Positions 1 to 11,242 are shown, counted from the stretch's first letter. The stretch is 64,000 nt of DNA from Peromyscus leucopus (GCF_004664715.2 NC_051072.1:40481142-40545141), one strand, 5' to 3'. Notes: generated from the letters alone by a model not told the origin. Program-made: numbers and translations.

Positions 1-154
1 GCAACTGCCAGCATCTGGCTTAGAACATCTTCTCTCTCTTTAGGCCACCTCGGCTTTATTTTATATTTATATTCTCATTACTATTTTAGCTAAAATAAGA
101 GCTTTCAAATATAAAAATGCACACTTAAAGGCTTTCTAGCCTGGGTATGTTTAG

Positions 155-252
155 TTTTTGAAACTGGGTTTTGCTATGTAGCCCAGGCTGGCCTCAAACT
201 TATGACTCTCTTATTTCAGCCACCTAAGGGCTATGATAACAGGTATCCACCA
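155..252 (-). repeat. B1 SINE (diverged)
   Basis: Reads as the B1 complement: 'tagcccaggctggcctcaaact' core, cut short here, with a degraded head. It lies in Elovl7 intron 3. The rest of 1-600 is AT-rich intron with nothing recognised. Confidence 0.75.
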
Positions 253-602
253 TCAGAAATCAGCTAAGATGATATTTTAATATGCAAAAAGAAGGAAAAA
301 GTGGAAAGAACAAATTTAACTAGGTATTTAAAATGCATCCCCCTTCTCTGTACGCACACCTACTCTGCAGTATAGGATAATATAAGTTTTGAAAAAGCTA
401 TGAGATCTTGAACAATAAAACTCAGAAAAGTATAGGATATGCAATTCATGGTTTGAAAAAATGCCCTAAAAATCAAGTCAATAGATCTTTTCAAAGTAAC
501 AAGGAGTGTGACAGAAACAGTGAGTGCTCTAAACCCTCAAGTCAGTGAAAAATGTCATTTCTGTCATGCTCAGACTGGTATCAACTGATGTAATAGCCAA
601 CG

Positions 603-813
603 CAATGATTCTCAACCTGTGGGTCCTGACCCCTTCGGAGGGCGTCAAATGATCTTTTCGCAGGAGTTGCATATCAGATGTTTACATTATGATTCATAAC
701 AGTAACAAAATTAGTTATGAAGCAGCAATGAAATAATTTTATGTTGGGGGGGTCACTACAACATGAGGAACTGTATTAAAGGGTCGCCATGTTGGGAGGG
801 TTGAGAACCACTG
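603..813 (+). mobile_element. URR1 (hAT-Charlie type DNA transposon)
   Basis: Terminal inverted repeats are visible: CAATGATTCTCAACC at the left and GGTTGAGAACCACTG at the right. The typical interior 'catgaggaactgtattaaag' is present. It is a non-autonomous rodent element; no 8-bp duplication is clear. Confidence 0.85.
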
Positions 814-1560
814 CCCTAGCCCCAGGAGCTGTTTACTTACACTAGATGACTAGCTCTATCTAAACACTAGCAAGAGCTGTAGCAAATGAGAGATGCTCCA
901 TGTCTTGGCCTCTGTGGGTCTCACCTGCTCCCTCCCTCATTACCATCTGAGTTGTGCCCAAGGTGTAGCACACGCAACCACAAGCAAACAGCTGGATTTC
1001 TTCAGGATGGCATGGCTCTCTTCCTCCTTGCTCACATTTGGCCCAGCATACGGGCAGAGGCATCTACTCTGAGAACCTGACAGAATCTTGCTCCCTCCCA
1101 TACACTAGGTCTGTGCTATGCTATGGCCAGCAGAGAGCGCACGCCCTGGTTAAAGTTAAAAGAGTGGAGCTAACATCTTCCTGATTCTGACTTTAAGGAC
1201 ACACCAGTAGCCTGTGAAGGTTTTTGACAGTTTTACCTCTATTCTCGGCTAGTAAAGAAAAGGTTAATGGGTTATGTTCAGTGGTCAGTTAAGTCCTGAA
1301 ACTATAACTCAAGTATTCGTGAAGTCAGAAACTCTTGCATTCCGATATTTTTTTTTAACCTTCTATGTTGCAATCGACAAAGCAGGAACAAAAAACTAGC
1401 TGGTTACTACTGGATATGTAATTTGAGAAATCATAATTTGGGGTCATCACAACAGTGGCAATGTCAAACACAGAACCCAAGAATACTAGAACATTCTGGG
1501 ACCCGAGAGGAAAACTAGTTCAATCCTGTCATTACAGCAGAAGAGGGGAGTCAGAGCCAG
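814..1560. other. Intron 3, no recognised element
   Basis: Moderately AT-rich intronic DNA with no repeat I can name. Short open frames on both strands show no family resemblance. Confidence 0.5.
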
Positions 1561-1667
1561 GTGGGTCTCTGTGAGTTCGAGGCCAGCCTGGTCTACAGAG
1601 CAAGATCCAGGACAGGAACCAAAACTACATAGAGGAAACCTGCCTCAAAAAAAAAAAAAAAAAAAAA
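1561..1667 (+). repeat. B1 SINE, 5' truncated, with A-tail
   Basis: The right half of B1 (gagttcgaggccagcctgg) is followed by a 21-A tail at 1647-1667. Confidence 0.9.
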
Positions 1668-1832
1668 GTCTTTAATCCCAGCACTCAGGAGGCAGAGGCA
1701 GGCAGATCTCTCTGAGTTCAAGACCAGCCTGGACTACAGAGTGAGTTCCAAGAAATGTGCCAAGGCTACAAAGAGAAACCCTGTCTTGAAAAACCAAAAC
1801 CAAAACCAAACAAAAACAAAAACAGAAGAGAC
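1668..1832 (+). repeat. B1 SINE, 5' truncated, directly after another B1
   Basis: Starts at 'tttaatcccagcactcagg' right after the A-tail of the preceding B1, giving a head-to-tail pair. Ends in an A-rich ACCAAA tail. Confidence 0.9.
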
Positions 1833-2185
1833 CTGAGGCCTAAAGAAAAGTAACATGGTCAAAACGAGCCAGTGTGGGCTCCTGGCTTCCAAGAATGTTC
1901 TTAACCTCTCTCGAATGTATATTCTCTCTCTGAGAACATGCGAGCCACCTGTTCACAGTCTCCAAGGGACAGCAGAGTAGTGGTCTGTGGGCAAGTAGTA
2001 GAAACGAAGAAGTGCCAAGCAGCAGAATGAAGCTGGACTTGAGAGTGGCCTGTGAGAAAAGGTGAGCAGAGATTTTAAGTGATCTGATCAGGTCACTGGT
2101 AGCAGGAATGAGATTGGTGCTACAGAGCCAGCAAGGCCAGCAAGGCTCCCCAGAGACCCCAAATATGAGCAAGCACAAGGTATGC

Positions 2186-2192
2186 TAAAAAA

Positions 2193-2231
<39 letters not shown>

Positions 2232-2246
2232 ACAAACAAACAAACA
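2186..2246 (+). repeat. (TAAA)n/(CAAA)n microsatellite
   Basis: About 11 TAAA units passing into AACA units. The TTTA-rich minus strand gives spurious Tyr/Leu/Phe open frames. Flanks 1833-2185 and 2247-2530 hold nothing recognised. Confidence 0.95.
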
Positions 2247-2529
2247 GAAGGAGGAAGACAGCCAGGGTTGGAAATACACCAGAGAAACCTAGAGAAGCAG
2301 GTCTGTGTGAGGAGCCAAGACACGTGAATAGCAGAGGAGTAGGGTTCAGTCTGTTCCTATTTCTCTTCCAACAAGGGACAGGGCTTGATGACCTACAATT
2401 CCACACGAGTCCATGTTCTCTTTTGCCTCCAAGCCTCTAAAACCTAAACAGCCGGCCATTGTATAGCTCGCTGGAGCACAGAGTAACCACAAGCTCCCAC
2501 CGTGATGGGACAGATTGTTACAAAGACAA

Positions 2530-2660
2530 GACCAGCTCTGGAGTCAGCTGGACCTGCGTTCCGGGATCGGCCCTCCACTTACCAGCTATCATGCTGAGTT
2601 CATCAATTATTTTCTCTGAGTTTGAGTTCCCTCAAAACTAACATGTATCACGTGCAAATC
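2530..2660 (+). repeat. MIR SINE (ancient)
   Basis: Matches the MIR layout: 'gagtcagctgg' then 'ccacttaccagct' and 'ctctgagtttgagttccctc'. It is old and diverged. Confidence 0.6.
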
Positions 2661-2924
2661 TCTGAGGTCAATTTTTTTTTTCTCACTTATCCATGATAGA
2701 AACTGTCCTGAGATCCTTGGGTTTATTATTTTATCTAGACATGGCAATTTTGGTGTTTTTATTGTTGTAAACATCTGCTTAGTTTCTAAATTCCTTGATT
2801 CTCAAAAAAAAAAAAAGGGGGGGGGGTGGTGGGGAAGTGCTCCATAGTCATAACAAAAACATACTGACAGATACACACAAGACTCAGACAAACTTTTCCC
2901 ATTAGGAATACTGAAGACACTTGC

Positions 2925-3114
2925 CTCGTAACACATATACACAGAAAACAGTACTATGAAAAAATTGTACGTTATCATCGCTTTCCTGAGTTCAAAGGCC
3001 TTCCGATTCTCCATGAGCTTTGGTCCCAGAGACGTGACAAAATAGACATAGAGCCCCAGGATGATGGTTTGTGGCAGGGCGAGGACATGAGGAGCCAGTC
3101 TTCAACTCTTGGAT
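2925..3114 (-). CDS. Elovl7: Elovl7 coding exon 3 (with apparent 1-bp deletion)
   Basis: On the minus strand the exon follows a good acceptor (TTATCTTTCTCTTAG) and starts with the last two bases of the Asp22 codon split by intron 2. It encodes PRVEDWLLMSSP, then, in a different frame, LPQTIILGLYVYF, VTSLGPKLMENRK, AFELRKAMITYNFF and IVLFSVYMCYE. These cover the first membrane segment, the loop and the second membrane segment of the elongase. The expected length from the known protein is 191 nt; 190 are present. One C is missing from the run after codon Ser33 (plus-strand GGG at 3077-3079 where GGGG is expected). Read literally, this gives 33 out-of-frame residues and a TGA at 2977-2975. All sequence on both sides matches ELOVL7 with intact splice sites, so this is the real exon, not a retrocopy. 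The donor is GAG|GCAAGT, a GC-AG type site at 2924-2923. Residue 28 is Trp where I recall Tyr in human. Confidence 0.96.
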
Positions 3115-3364
3115 CTAAGAGAAAGATAACAGGTAAGTGCACGACCCCCTAAGCCAGAGACAACAGCCAGCAACCTGTATCCCAGCGCTGACTGTGCACC
3201 ACTGAACAGTCCCGAGCATCCTTAGGAAGGGGCACAGGAGAAATCCCCAGGAGCAGCGAGCCTGTCATCACCTTTAAATTTCTAAGGGCAAGAGGTATTT
3301 GTCACCAGAATCTGAAGTGGGGGGTGGGGTGTCTCTGAAAAAGCCCTTCTGGAGGAACCGTGCT

Positions 3365-3690
3365 ATGGATTGAATTCTGCATCCTCTTCAAATCCAGGTG
3401 TTGAGCCTGGGGCAGTAGTGCACTTGGGAAATGGAGTCGGGAGAATCAGAAGTTCAAAGTCGTCTGCATCTATACATCAAGTTTGAGGTCAATCTCAAAA
3501 AATAATGAAATAAATAAAACCCATGTGTTGAAATCTTAGCCCCATAATGTGATGGTGAAAAGAGCTTTTCACCAACAGAGTTTGTGTCATAAAATGGACC
3601 CTAGCAAGCTCTTCTGCTATCTTTCTGCCACATAATGACATAAAGCAAAACAACAGCCACTCAGGAAAGCCCTCGCCAGAGCCCCACGCT
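3365..3690 (+). mobile_element. MaLR-type LTR remnant, interrupted by a SINE
   Basis: 'ctatggattgaattctgc' and 'tgttgaaatcttagcccc..atgtgatggt' match the start of ERVL-MaLR LTRs (MLT1/MST type, from memory). A B1-like SINE occupies 3403-3519. The 3' end is not resolved. Confidence 0.5.
3403..3519 (+). repeat. B1/PB1-like SINE inside an LTR
   Basis: 'gcacttgggaaatggag', 'agttcaaagtcgtctgcat' and an A-rich tail. The flanks repeat imperfectly: CCAGGTGTTGA on the left and CCATGTGTTGA on the right, an aged target duplication. Confidence 0.55.
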
Positions 3691-3810
3691 ACTGGCATCG
3701 GGGTCTCAGATACATAATTTCTCCAAGATCTAAGCAGTGGGGATAAACACATCTGGAGGAGATGCTCCACCATCCATGACCACAATCAACATTCAGAAAA
3801 TTTCCATCCT

Positions 3811-3900
3811 ACATGGGCATGGTGGTGCACTTGGGAGGTGGAGGCAAGAGATCAGGAGTTCAAGGCCAGCCTGGGATAAATGAGACCCCATTTCAAAAAT
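3811..3900 (+). repeat. B1/PB1 SINE
   Basis: 'gggcatggtggtgcacttggg' (body continues) with 'ttcaaggccagcctggg' and 'gagaccccatttcaaaa'. Confidence 0.75.
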
Positions 3901-4720
3901 ATTTTTTTCCATTCAGATATTCTTTTATATTTAAAATAATGTGTTTATATTTGCTGCTTATTCATTCCCCTAGTTTCCTAAGAAAACTGACATACTTCCT
4001 CAGATAGTATATCACAGAACCACAAAACCGAAATCAGGACAATATCAATATCTAACCATCTAAAGTATAAGTCCTAGGTGTCAAAAGTGTGAGCCAGTAA
4101 GTCTGATATTTTGAACCAAATCAAACAGGTAATGACCTTACAACCACATAAACATAAGTTCATCCAGTTCTTGCTGGCTCCAGGCTAGCAGGATTGTGGC
4201 ATTTAAAAATTGCAATTAAAAACAAACTATGATTCATTCTATAATTTCAAGCACTTGGGGTGTAATTTGACCGAGTGACCTCATGAAGCCAGAGTGGTAT
4301 GGAGGAAAATAACTATGGGCAGCTTCCAGGAGCATCTGACTCAGCTCCGCATAGAGCATCACCTTCATCACTATGAAAGAGGACCTGGAGCACGCATCCC
4401 TGTTCATCTAAATCACTAACAAGAAAGCCAGTTACCAGTAAACCTTAGCATCCCTGGAGGTCTGACTTCTCACCCCTAACTTCTTCAGGAGAACTCCATG
4501 ACTGTCCACTCATTCAGTCTCACTTTCAGTGCTGGAGATGTTCCAGGCAACAGTTAAATGTTCAGGGCTTTAGCTAGGAAAGGTGACTTATCCTGTCTTC
4601 AAGTGGGCCTCCCTCAAGAATGCCAGCAGATGCCATCGTCTCAAAACAAGCAAAGCAAACTAAGGAGTAAATGGCCAACTTAAAAATCAATGCCAGACGT
4701 TTGGGATTTGATCTTGTTCT
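3900..4720. other. Intron 2, no recognised element
   Basis: AT-rich intron. No open frame, SINE or LTR signature that I can support. Confidence 0.45.
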
Positions 4721-4723
4721 TAT

Positions 4724-4800
4724 CTGGCTGCCCTTTCAGAGGACCCAGGTTCAATTCCCAGCACCCACAAAGCCGCTCACACCATCAACAACTCCAGTAA
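4724..4800 (+). repeat. B2/B3 SINE fragment
   Basis: 'ctgccctttcagaggaccc' and 'ttcaattcccagcaccca' are the tRNA-related B-box half of B2. The head and tail are lost. 4800-5595 is otherwise unrecognised intron. Confidence 0.75.
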
Positions 4801-5595
4801 GTTCTTCTCCAGCCTTGTAACAATGGCAAGTTTCCTACAATGGGATTTCTGGTCATCATTGGCAATCACTGTGTGGACCTGAACACCACGAGGGGAGTTA
4901 CAGGAAATAAAGTTTGTCACAGAACTGGGAATCTAGGCACGGAATTAGAACTGATCGGCCTTAAATGAACTCCTTCCCTGATGGTCAAGGTAAACCTTAA
5001 TATATGAATGCCATAAAGCCAAAGTCTAGTTTTTATTGTTTTATTAATATGTCTAGCTTTTATTCCTAATAAAATAAAGGCTAATGAAATCAGCACTAAA
5101 GGAAGAGCCCTGGAGCACTGCATTTGCCTCGAACAGCTTGGCCACAATGTGGGAGACTTCTGGTTTCTTCTGCAGAGGCAATTTGCAAATGTTTCTGTTG
5201 TTAGCCACCTCCAAATACGGTTTTAAAACGAAAGTGTTTCAAACAACACTTGTCAGTAAAGGTACTTCTTGATCAGAGATATCTTTTGTTTGATTCTTTC
5301 ACTGACTTGGCAGGGGAAGAAAAACCAAATGACATCATCCCCCTGTTCCTCCTCTGTTAGCAACAGAAAGAAAACAAAGCCAAGAAAAGCATGCCAGGCT
5401 AGCTCGGGAAGACCAAGAAAATCATTTCCAAATAAATCCTTTCTTCCTGTGATTTAACTTTTTCAGCACACACCTTTTCTTAAAATCCTGTAGACGTCCA
5501 AGTGCTACAAATAAAAAGTTATTATGGGAAAAGCTTGTTTACTTCATTTTATGTTATTTTCAAAAGAGATAATAAAATAACAACAAAAGTTAAAT

Positions 5596-5882
5596 ATATG
5601 TTTGTGTGTACAAAGGAACATTCATTTATGTGTGCATGTGAGGAGGCCAGAGGTCAACCTTGGGGACATTGGTGAGAAATGACCCACTTGTTTTTTTTCT
5701 GTGATTTGGCTAAACTGGCTGGCCAGTAAGCACCATGGATCCCTGTCCCTGCTTCCCAGAGCTGGGATTCTAGGCATGGGCCACCATTCCAGGCTTTTCA
5801 AATAGGCATCGGGGATTGAACTCAGATCTTCATGGTCACACTACATACAGCTTACTCACTGAGTTATCTCCTTACCTGCCCT
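5596..5882 (-). repeat. Composite SINE (B2/ID-like head plus B1-like body)
   Basis: On the minus strand: 'gataactcagtgagtaagct', 'gagttcaatccccgatgcc', then a B1-like 'atgcctagaatcccagctctgg', then 'ggttgacctctggcctcc'. The same 290-bp composite occurs at 27713-28010. I recall it as a B4-group rodent SINE. Confidence 0.65.
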
Positions 5883-5914
5883 CTTTACACCAGGCTCTAA
5901 AAATTGTACTACAG

Positions 5915-6010
5915 CAAAATTCTGGAGGCAGACAGTCGGTGTCGTGACCTTGTCCTTCCCTCTGGCCCTTTACGCAGCTTTAGGTAATTGACTTAACCTC
6001 ACTGTGTGCA
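5915..6010 (+). repeat. MIR-like fragment
   Basis: 'ttctggaggcagacag' and 'aggtaattgacttaacctc' follow the MIR order. Weak. Confidence 0.4.
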
Positions 6011-6074
6011 CTCAATAAGCTTGTCACTGCCATTACAGTAGATCTCAAATCTGTAATCATAGCTAAATAATGTC

Positions 6075-7180
6075 TGTAACAATTACAAGTCCAATAAAAA
6101 AAAAAAAGGCAAAGACCTTAATCCAACGGAATCAGAATGCTAAGGGGTGGATACCAGGCATATAAGTTTTTAAAATGCAACCATAAAAAAATGGCAAAGG
6201 ACTTAATTTCTCAAAAGAAGAGACACAAGTGGTCAACAAAGGGAAGAATAAATGCACAATATCACTAATTTATCAGGAAACTACAAATCAATGCCAGAAT
6301 ACAACATCACTTACCGCTTAGAGGCTGCATCATCAAACAAACAGAGATAATGAGAGCTGCTGAAAACATGGAGGAAGAGCAACCCCATGCACTCATGATG
6401 AGACACAAGCGAGTACAGCCACTAAGAAAACCACACGAAGACCCCATTAAAGCCGAAAAGTCGAATTATCCCAAGTCCAGCAGCCTCATTGTTGGAAACT
6501 GTTTGTTGAGGCTACCAGCAGTCAGACCCATTGCAGTGTTATTCACAATAGCCGAGGAGCCAGATCTACCCAGTGGTTCATCATCAGATGCATAAAGAGA
6601 GCAATGTAACTAGGATATCATTGGGTCTCTCAAAAGAAGGAAACCATGTCCTCTGCAACCTTTTGACAAGTGGGACGATACATTGTTACACTAACTGAAA
6701 TAAGCCAGACTCAGAAAGCAATACACAGTCTCATACATGAAATAAAGGGTGTTAAGGGTCTGGGTAGACAACAGGGAGAGAGACATGTTGGGCAATAAGT
6801 ACAAAATTTAACTTAGGCAGAATAACTCTTTTGAAATCTATTATAAGGGTATATAGCACTATAATACTATATATAGCATATTATAATATATGTAGTATTA
6901 TATATCATAATATAATATGTAGTATTATATTATATAATATATGATATAATATATTACCATATAGTAATATAATATATATATTATATGATAATAATAATAG
7001 TACACTATGTAGTTGAGATTCCTATCACAGGATGTCTCCAATGTTCTCAACAGGTGGGTTATGTTAACTAGCTCATTTAGACATTTCACAATGTGTACAT
7101 CAGTTACAATACCATTTTGCACCACATACACAGATACAACTATAATTGGTAAACAGGCAATCTTTTTAAAAGCTATTGAG
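6075..7180 (+). mobile_element. Old L1 3' region (L1M type)
   Basis: Contains recognisable ORF2/3'-end text such as 'aaatggcaaaggacttaatt', 'caatatcactaatttatcagg', 'gtgttattcacaatagcc' and 'gaaataagccagactcagaa'. It is heavily mutated and has no usable frame. An AT palindrome-rich tract sits inside at 6838-7000. Confidence 0.65.
6838..7000. repeat. AT-rich imperfect palindrome tract
   Basis: About 160 bp of TATAAT/ATTATA units on both strands (for example 'tatataatatatgatata'), able to form hairpins. Confidence 0.8.
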
Positions 7181-7722
7181 ATGACCACAAGGAACTGTCC
7201 AAATTGAGAAGTCAGGATTCTAGTGTGTGATCAAGTTTCCTTGAGCCACATACAAAGCTGCAAGGTCCCACAGTAGGCTTTGTGACAATCTTTTCTTGCC
7301 TCTGGATCCAAAATGTGGTTTGTCCCCCATACAATTGCCAAATTCACCTTCTGAAAGTAGAACTCTGCTTAGATGATTCTCTTGCTTAAATGAGCTCTCC
7401 CTCACTGACCACTAAACCTCACAGCCTTAGCATGATGTTTAGATCTCCAGCTAATATCCCTGTCTCCTGCCTCTCTCAGTAGTAATCTGCCTTCCTGAAA
7501 AGGGAGTCAATCCACATCCCTGTGAAGAGTGGGCTTTTCCTTTGACATGCCTGTGGGTGAGTTGGGGACGACAGCTTGACATGGAGACTGTAAAGAGGGT
7601 ACAATGACATTTAAGGTTAATTCTGACTCAGTCTATCAGGGGTAAGTGTTCCCTGTTTCCTCAGAGGAAGGGACAGTCTTGTGTATCATGTACTTGACAT
7701 CAGAGCTGACTTAAGTGTCCTG

Positions 7723-8043
7723 TGTAGTGGGTAGCCATTCCAGCTTTGATCTGGAAGTTCCAACCCCCATTGAGACTCTGGCAACTGTCACGCCTATCAG
7801 GTGGGGCCAGGGGAGGCGCCTGGAGACCCAAGATCTGGATGGGCCAGCGCTCTCTCTGTTCTCTCTCTCTGTTCCGGGACCCTGGACGGTGGAGATGGAC
7901 CGAGCAGAGCTCCGGAGAACACCACTGGACTGTGATACACCTTCCCCAGACCCCGCGACCTACCTATCCCTTCATTTGTAAATTACGCCATTAAATGAAT
8001 ATCCTTTTAACTATGTGGAGTGGCCTTAATAATTTCACCAATA
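7723..8043 (+). mobile_element. Solo LTR (class II ERV type) with 6-bp duplication
   Basis: The 321-bp element starts TGTAGTGGG and ends CACCAATA (a likely C-to-T change in the terminal CA). Flanks are identical: GTCCTG at 7717-7722 and at 8044-8049. A six-base duplication fits class II (ERVK) integration. The interior is CpG-containing and ends with a 'ccattaaatgaata' polyadenylation-like segment. No internal retroviral sequence adjoins. Family not certain (possibly RMER13-like). Confidence 0.7.
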
Positions 8044-8129
8044 GTCCTGAGAAGAGCTAAGAGGAAAGAAAGCAGAGGCTGAGAAAGCAGGCTGTGTGGT
8101 TGGCTATACCCCAGAGCCCACCACAGTGC

Positions 8130-8630
8130 TGATTTACCACGAGCTTAATAATTCTTTCCTAAGATTTCCCCAGAGAGAAAGGGGGAACAGGGAAAGTACA
8201 GTGCTGGATATGTAGAATATTAAGGAGCCTTTCCACCAACTACTTAGAAGACAGTGTTCTTAAGCATCGTGTACTTGTTCAAAGGGTACACACTTTAAAA
8301 TCCTAAGTACCCAGCAGAATGAGGCTGGAAGGGAAGGAAGACTGTTCCCCCGTGTACTTTCTGATCTACTTAGAGTTCAGAGAGGCAGCAGATCCATGCA
8401 TCCTCCATCTTCCTGCAAAGCAAGCTCACACTGTCTGGAAGTGAGCACTACCATCCAAACATACAAAAGGCTGCTTGTGCATTTCTCCTCAGATCAAAAT
8501 GCTGCTATAGGATGATTTCTCAAATCTACCATTCTGTATCAAAGACTTGTAATAAACTCTCTTCTACCTTACACATTAAGCTACCTAAAAATTTTGCGGC
8601 CGTAGAATTTTTCCACATGAAATAACTATG
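8130..8630. other. Intron 2, no recognised element
   Basis: Unique-looking intronic DNA. Nothing further supported. Confidence 0.45.
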
Positions 8631-8639
8631 CATACCCAC

Positions 8640-8735
8640 TGCTTCTCCAGCGATCAGAAAACTGGGAACAGTAAGTTTTCCTAAGGCCACACAGGATTAG
8701 GGCCAAAGCCAAGAATACACTTGAAATTCTTGGCT
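8640..8735 (-). repeat. MIR fragment
   Basis: 'cagaaaactgggaacag' and 'cctaaggccacacagg' are the MIR complement. Confidence 0.55.
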
Positions 8736-8984
8736 CTTGATTGTGTATTTGGCCCTTCCCAGGGTACGAAAAGCAAAACTAATGCCACTCCAGATCAATA
8801 CCACACTAAATACAAGAAGAACTCTCCCGCGACACGGGCCAGCCTTTTTACAAAGTTGTAAGTCTTAATATAAATCCTTTTAGCTCTGCTAGACCTTGAC
8901 AAGGGAAAAAAAAAAAAAAACAACTTAAGTGATTTATCACCTTCAAAGTATCTAACATAATTTGTAACATCCCGGTCTATTTGT

Positions 8985-9150
8985 GTCAGGACACTTCCCC
9001 AGTAACAGAGCACTTCCACACATCTTATGTAGTAGCTGACAGATGCTATCCTCACTTTAGTTTTACTCAAAAAAAAAAAAAAAAATAGTTTGTTCAAGGT
9101 CACTCAATTAGTCTAGGATAGAGAGGGGCCTGAGACCCAACTCTTCTCTT
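8985..9150 (-). repeat. MIR fragment with expanded A-run
   Basis: Follows the MIR complement from 'gtgtcaggacacttcc' through 'tgctatcctcactttag' to 'caaggtcactcaattag'. A 17-A run at 9069-9085 has expanded where MIR has 'acagatgaggaaac'. 9150-9586 is unrecognised. Confidence 0.6.
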
Positions 9151-9586
9151 TCCGCATCCCATGGCCTTTCCTCTCCTAAGACATCAAATGAGTATCAGAT
9201 TCAGAAGTGTAAGATTTACCTTCTCTGTGCCTCTCTCCTCTCTCTCCTTGCCTGGTCCATTTGCCTGGATTCTCCTCAGTCCTTCTTTTTCACCCGCTGA
9301 TGATCCTTTGCTACTCCTTTTCTGACCTAGTGTTAATTCACTTTGTTTGATGGAAGTACCTCTAACAAAAAGTAAAGAGCTGGTTCACAGATAAAGGTGG
9401 AAGCAGCATTCTGACATCGTTTGTATTGAAGTATTTCGCACTTCTGGGGCCACGTGATCAGTCTCCACCATCTGCGTCCACTTGGCTCTTGAGTTAAGAT
9501 AAGGATGATCTGAATTTCTTCGGTTCTTGCATTGACGGTAGTGAATAATCACATTTGGACTGAACAGTTCTAAAGCACTGCTCCCA

Positions 9587-9741
9587 GGGCTGGTGGGATT
9601 GCTCAGTAGGTAAGGAGCTTGCTGTATGAGCCTAATGGCCTGAGTTCCATCCCTAGAAGCCACACTAAGTGTATGGAGAGAACCAGCCTGACAGATTCCT
9701 CTGACTTCTACACAGACCCTGTGGCACATACATACATGCAG
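9587..9741 (+). repeat. B2/B3 SINE
   Basis: 'gggctggtgggattgctcag', 'cctgagttccatccctag' and 'cacatacatacatgcag' in B2/B3 order. Confidence 0.85.
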
Positions 9742-10290
9742 TAATTTTGTTTTAATTAAACCCAGATCTCCCTGGGTTCCAAGTTCAAATAGTGAGAATC
9801 GAGTAAGCAATATACATCTCTCCTTTGAAATGCAACTGGAAGATTAATATTTACATTAAATATTGAATTTGTAGCAATCATTATAAGTCATTGGAGAAAG
9901 GTAAACTCTAAAGAACCTGGCACATTTCCTGAACCAAGTAAGTTGAAACTTTCAGAAAAAGATAAGAAAATAGAGAAATAGCTACTCTACTAGCCGTAAT
10001 AGAATAGAGCTCACCTATCCTTGGCATTCTTGAGGGACAAAATGATTGGAAAAACTTTAGAGAAGTCACGTGGCCTTTAGCAGCCTGGGGAGAAAGATGC
10101 TGCCCATGAAACAGTGTCTTTGTTGACATCACTGTAAACTAGGATGTAGTTTCACGTGTGCTAGGTACATGATGAACTTGTGGTTTCTGCCAATGAGTGA
10201 GTCACTCCAAAGTGATTTTAGTGAAGACTATGTGTGACATAGTAACTACAAAATCATGAAATGCCAGAACACTAACCATAATTAGGAAAC
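9742..10290. other. Intron 2, no recognised element
   Basis: AT-rich intron. No supported feature. Confidence 0.45.
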
Positions 10291-10425
10291 ATCGGTTCTA
10301 GCGTTGGCTTTTTTCTCTTTCTTTATCAACTCACAGTAACCTTGGGAAGGTCACATCTCTGGGTTTCAATTTCTTCAGCTCTACGATGAAACATTAGGTT
10401 GGATGGTATCTCAGGTCTGTCTAAG
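10290..10425 (+). repeat. MIR SINE
   Basis: 'cagtaaccttgggaaggtcac', shortened here, 'gggtttcaatttcttcagct' and 'atgaaacattaggttgg' match MIR in order. Confidence 0.55.
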
Positions 10426-10611
10426 TTCTAAGGCATCCTGATGCCTTTTATCATAAAAACTTTTGTACTTTTGTTTTATTTTTAAGGCTTTAATAGTTTT
10501 TAAAACAATACCACATTGCCTGGGCTTTGAAAACTCGCTGATAGACAAGAAAAACAAAACAAAACAAAAAACGCTGATAGAGAAATTAAAAAAAAAAAGT
10601 TACTCCTGAGA

Positions 10612-10680
10612 CTGGGTGTTGCTCAGTTGTAGAGCACACACTCAACAGTACAAATGCATGACCCTGACCTCAATCGCCAG
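10612..10680 (+). repeat. ID-like tRNA-derived SINE fragment
   Basis: 'gggtgttgctcagttgtagagcac' pattern (A box) followed by 'tgacctcaatcgccag' (B box), diverged. Confidence 0.5.
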
Positions 10681-11242
10681 TAGCAGATCCACTACCATCC
10701 AAACCATCATTCACCACCTACATGTGATCCAAGCATCCACAGAAGATGCTTCATGCATGTCTTCCGTTTGCATATTTGAAACTCTGGTGACACTGGATGT
10801 TCCAAAAGACCGTTCGTGTTTTTATTACTCGCTGCTCTTTCTGCATCACCTCTCAGGGGCAAGGGCAGTTCTTTCTAGAATCAGCACGGACTGAACTTCT
10901 GTCCGCAGCATCTGTGATTTCTCTCTAGAACATTAGTACTGACCCTCCAAAACATTTCTAAGGGCTTCCAGGTTGAGACGTGCCATGGCATATCACCCAG
11001 TTCTCTCCTACAGATAGATATCCAGAGTGTTTTCACTATTATGAACGTCATCATAAGCATATATGGAGCTTTAGCTGTAACCAAACCCTGGGCACCACTT
11101 CTTGGTTAACTAATAATAAAGAATGAGGTAAATAAGTATGAAGTTGTCAAGTCTCTTATTTTGTTCCAAATAAATCCTATTAATGTGGGAATTTGATGTA
11201 AAAAGGAAAGATGAACTTCAATTAGGAAATTTCATCACTCAC

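Noticed and set aside
2925..3114. Processed pseudogene of Elovl7
   Set aside because: The match stops at precise intron borders with an acceptor tract, and the preceding exon lies 8 kb away in the right order and phase, so this is the real gene despite the frameshift.
9385..9810. 141-codon minus-strand frame as a possible exon
   Set aside because: Its middle is a B2/B3 SINE and neither flank is recognisable as protein.
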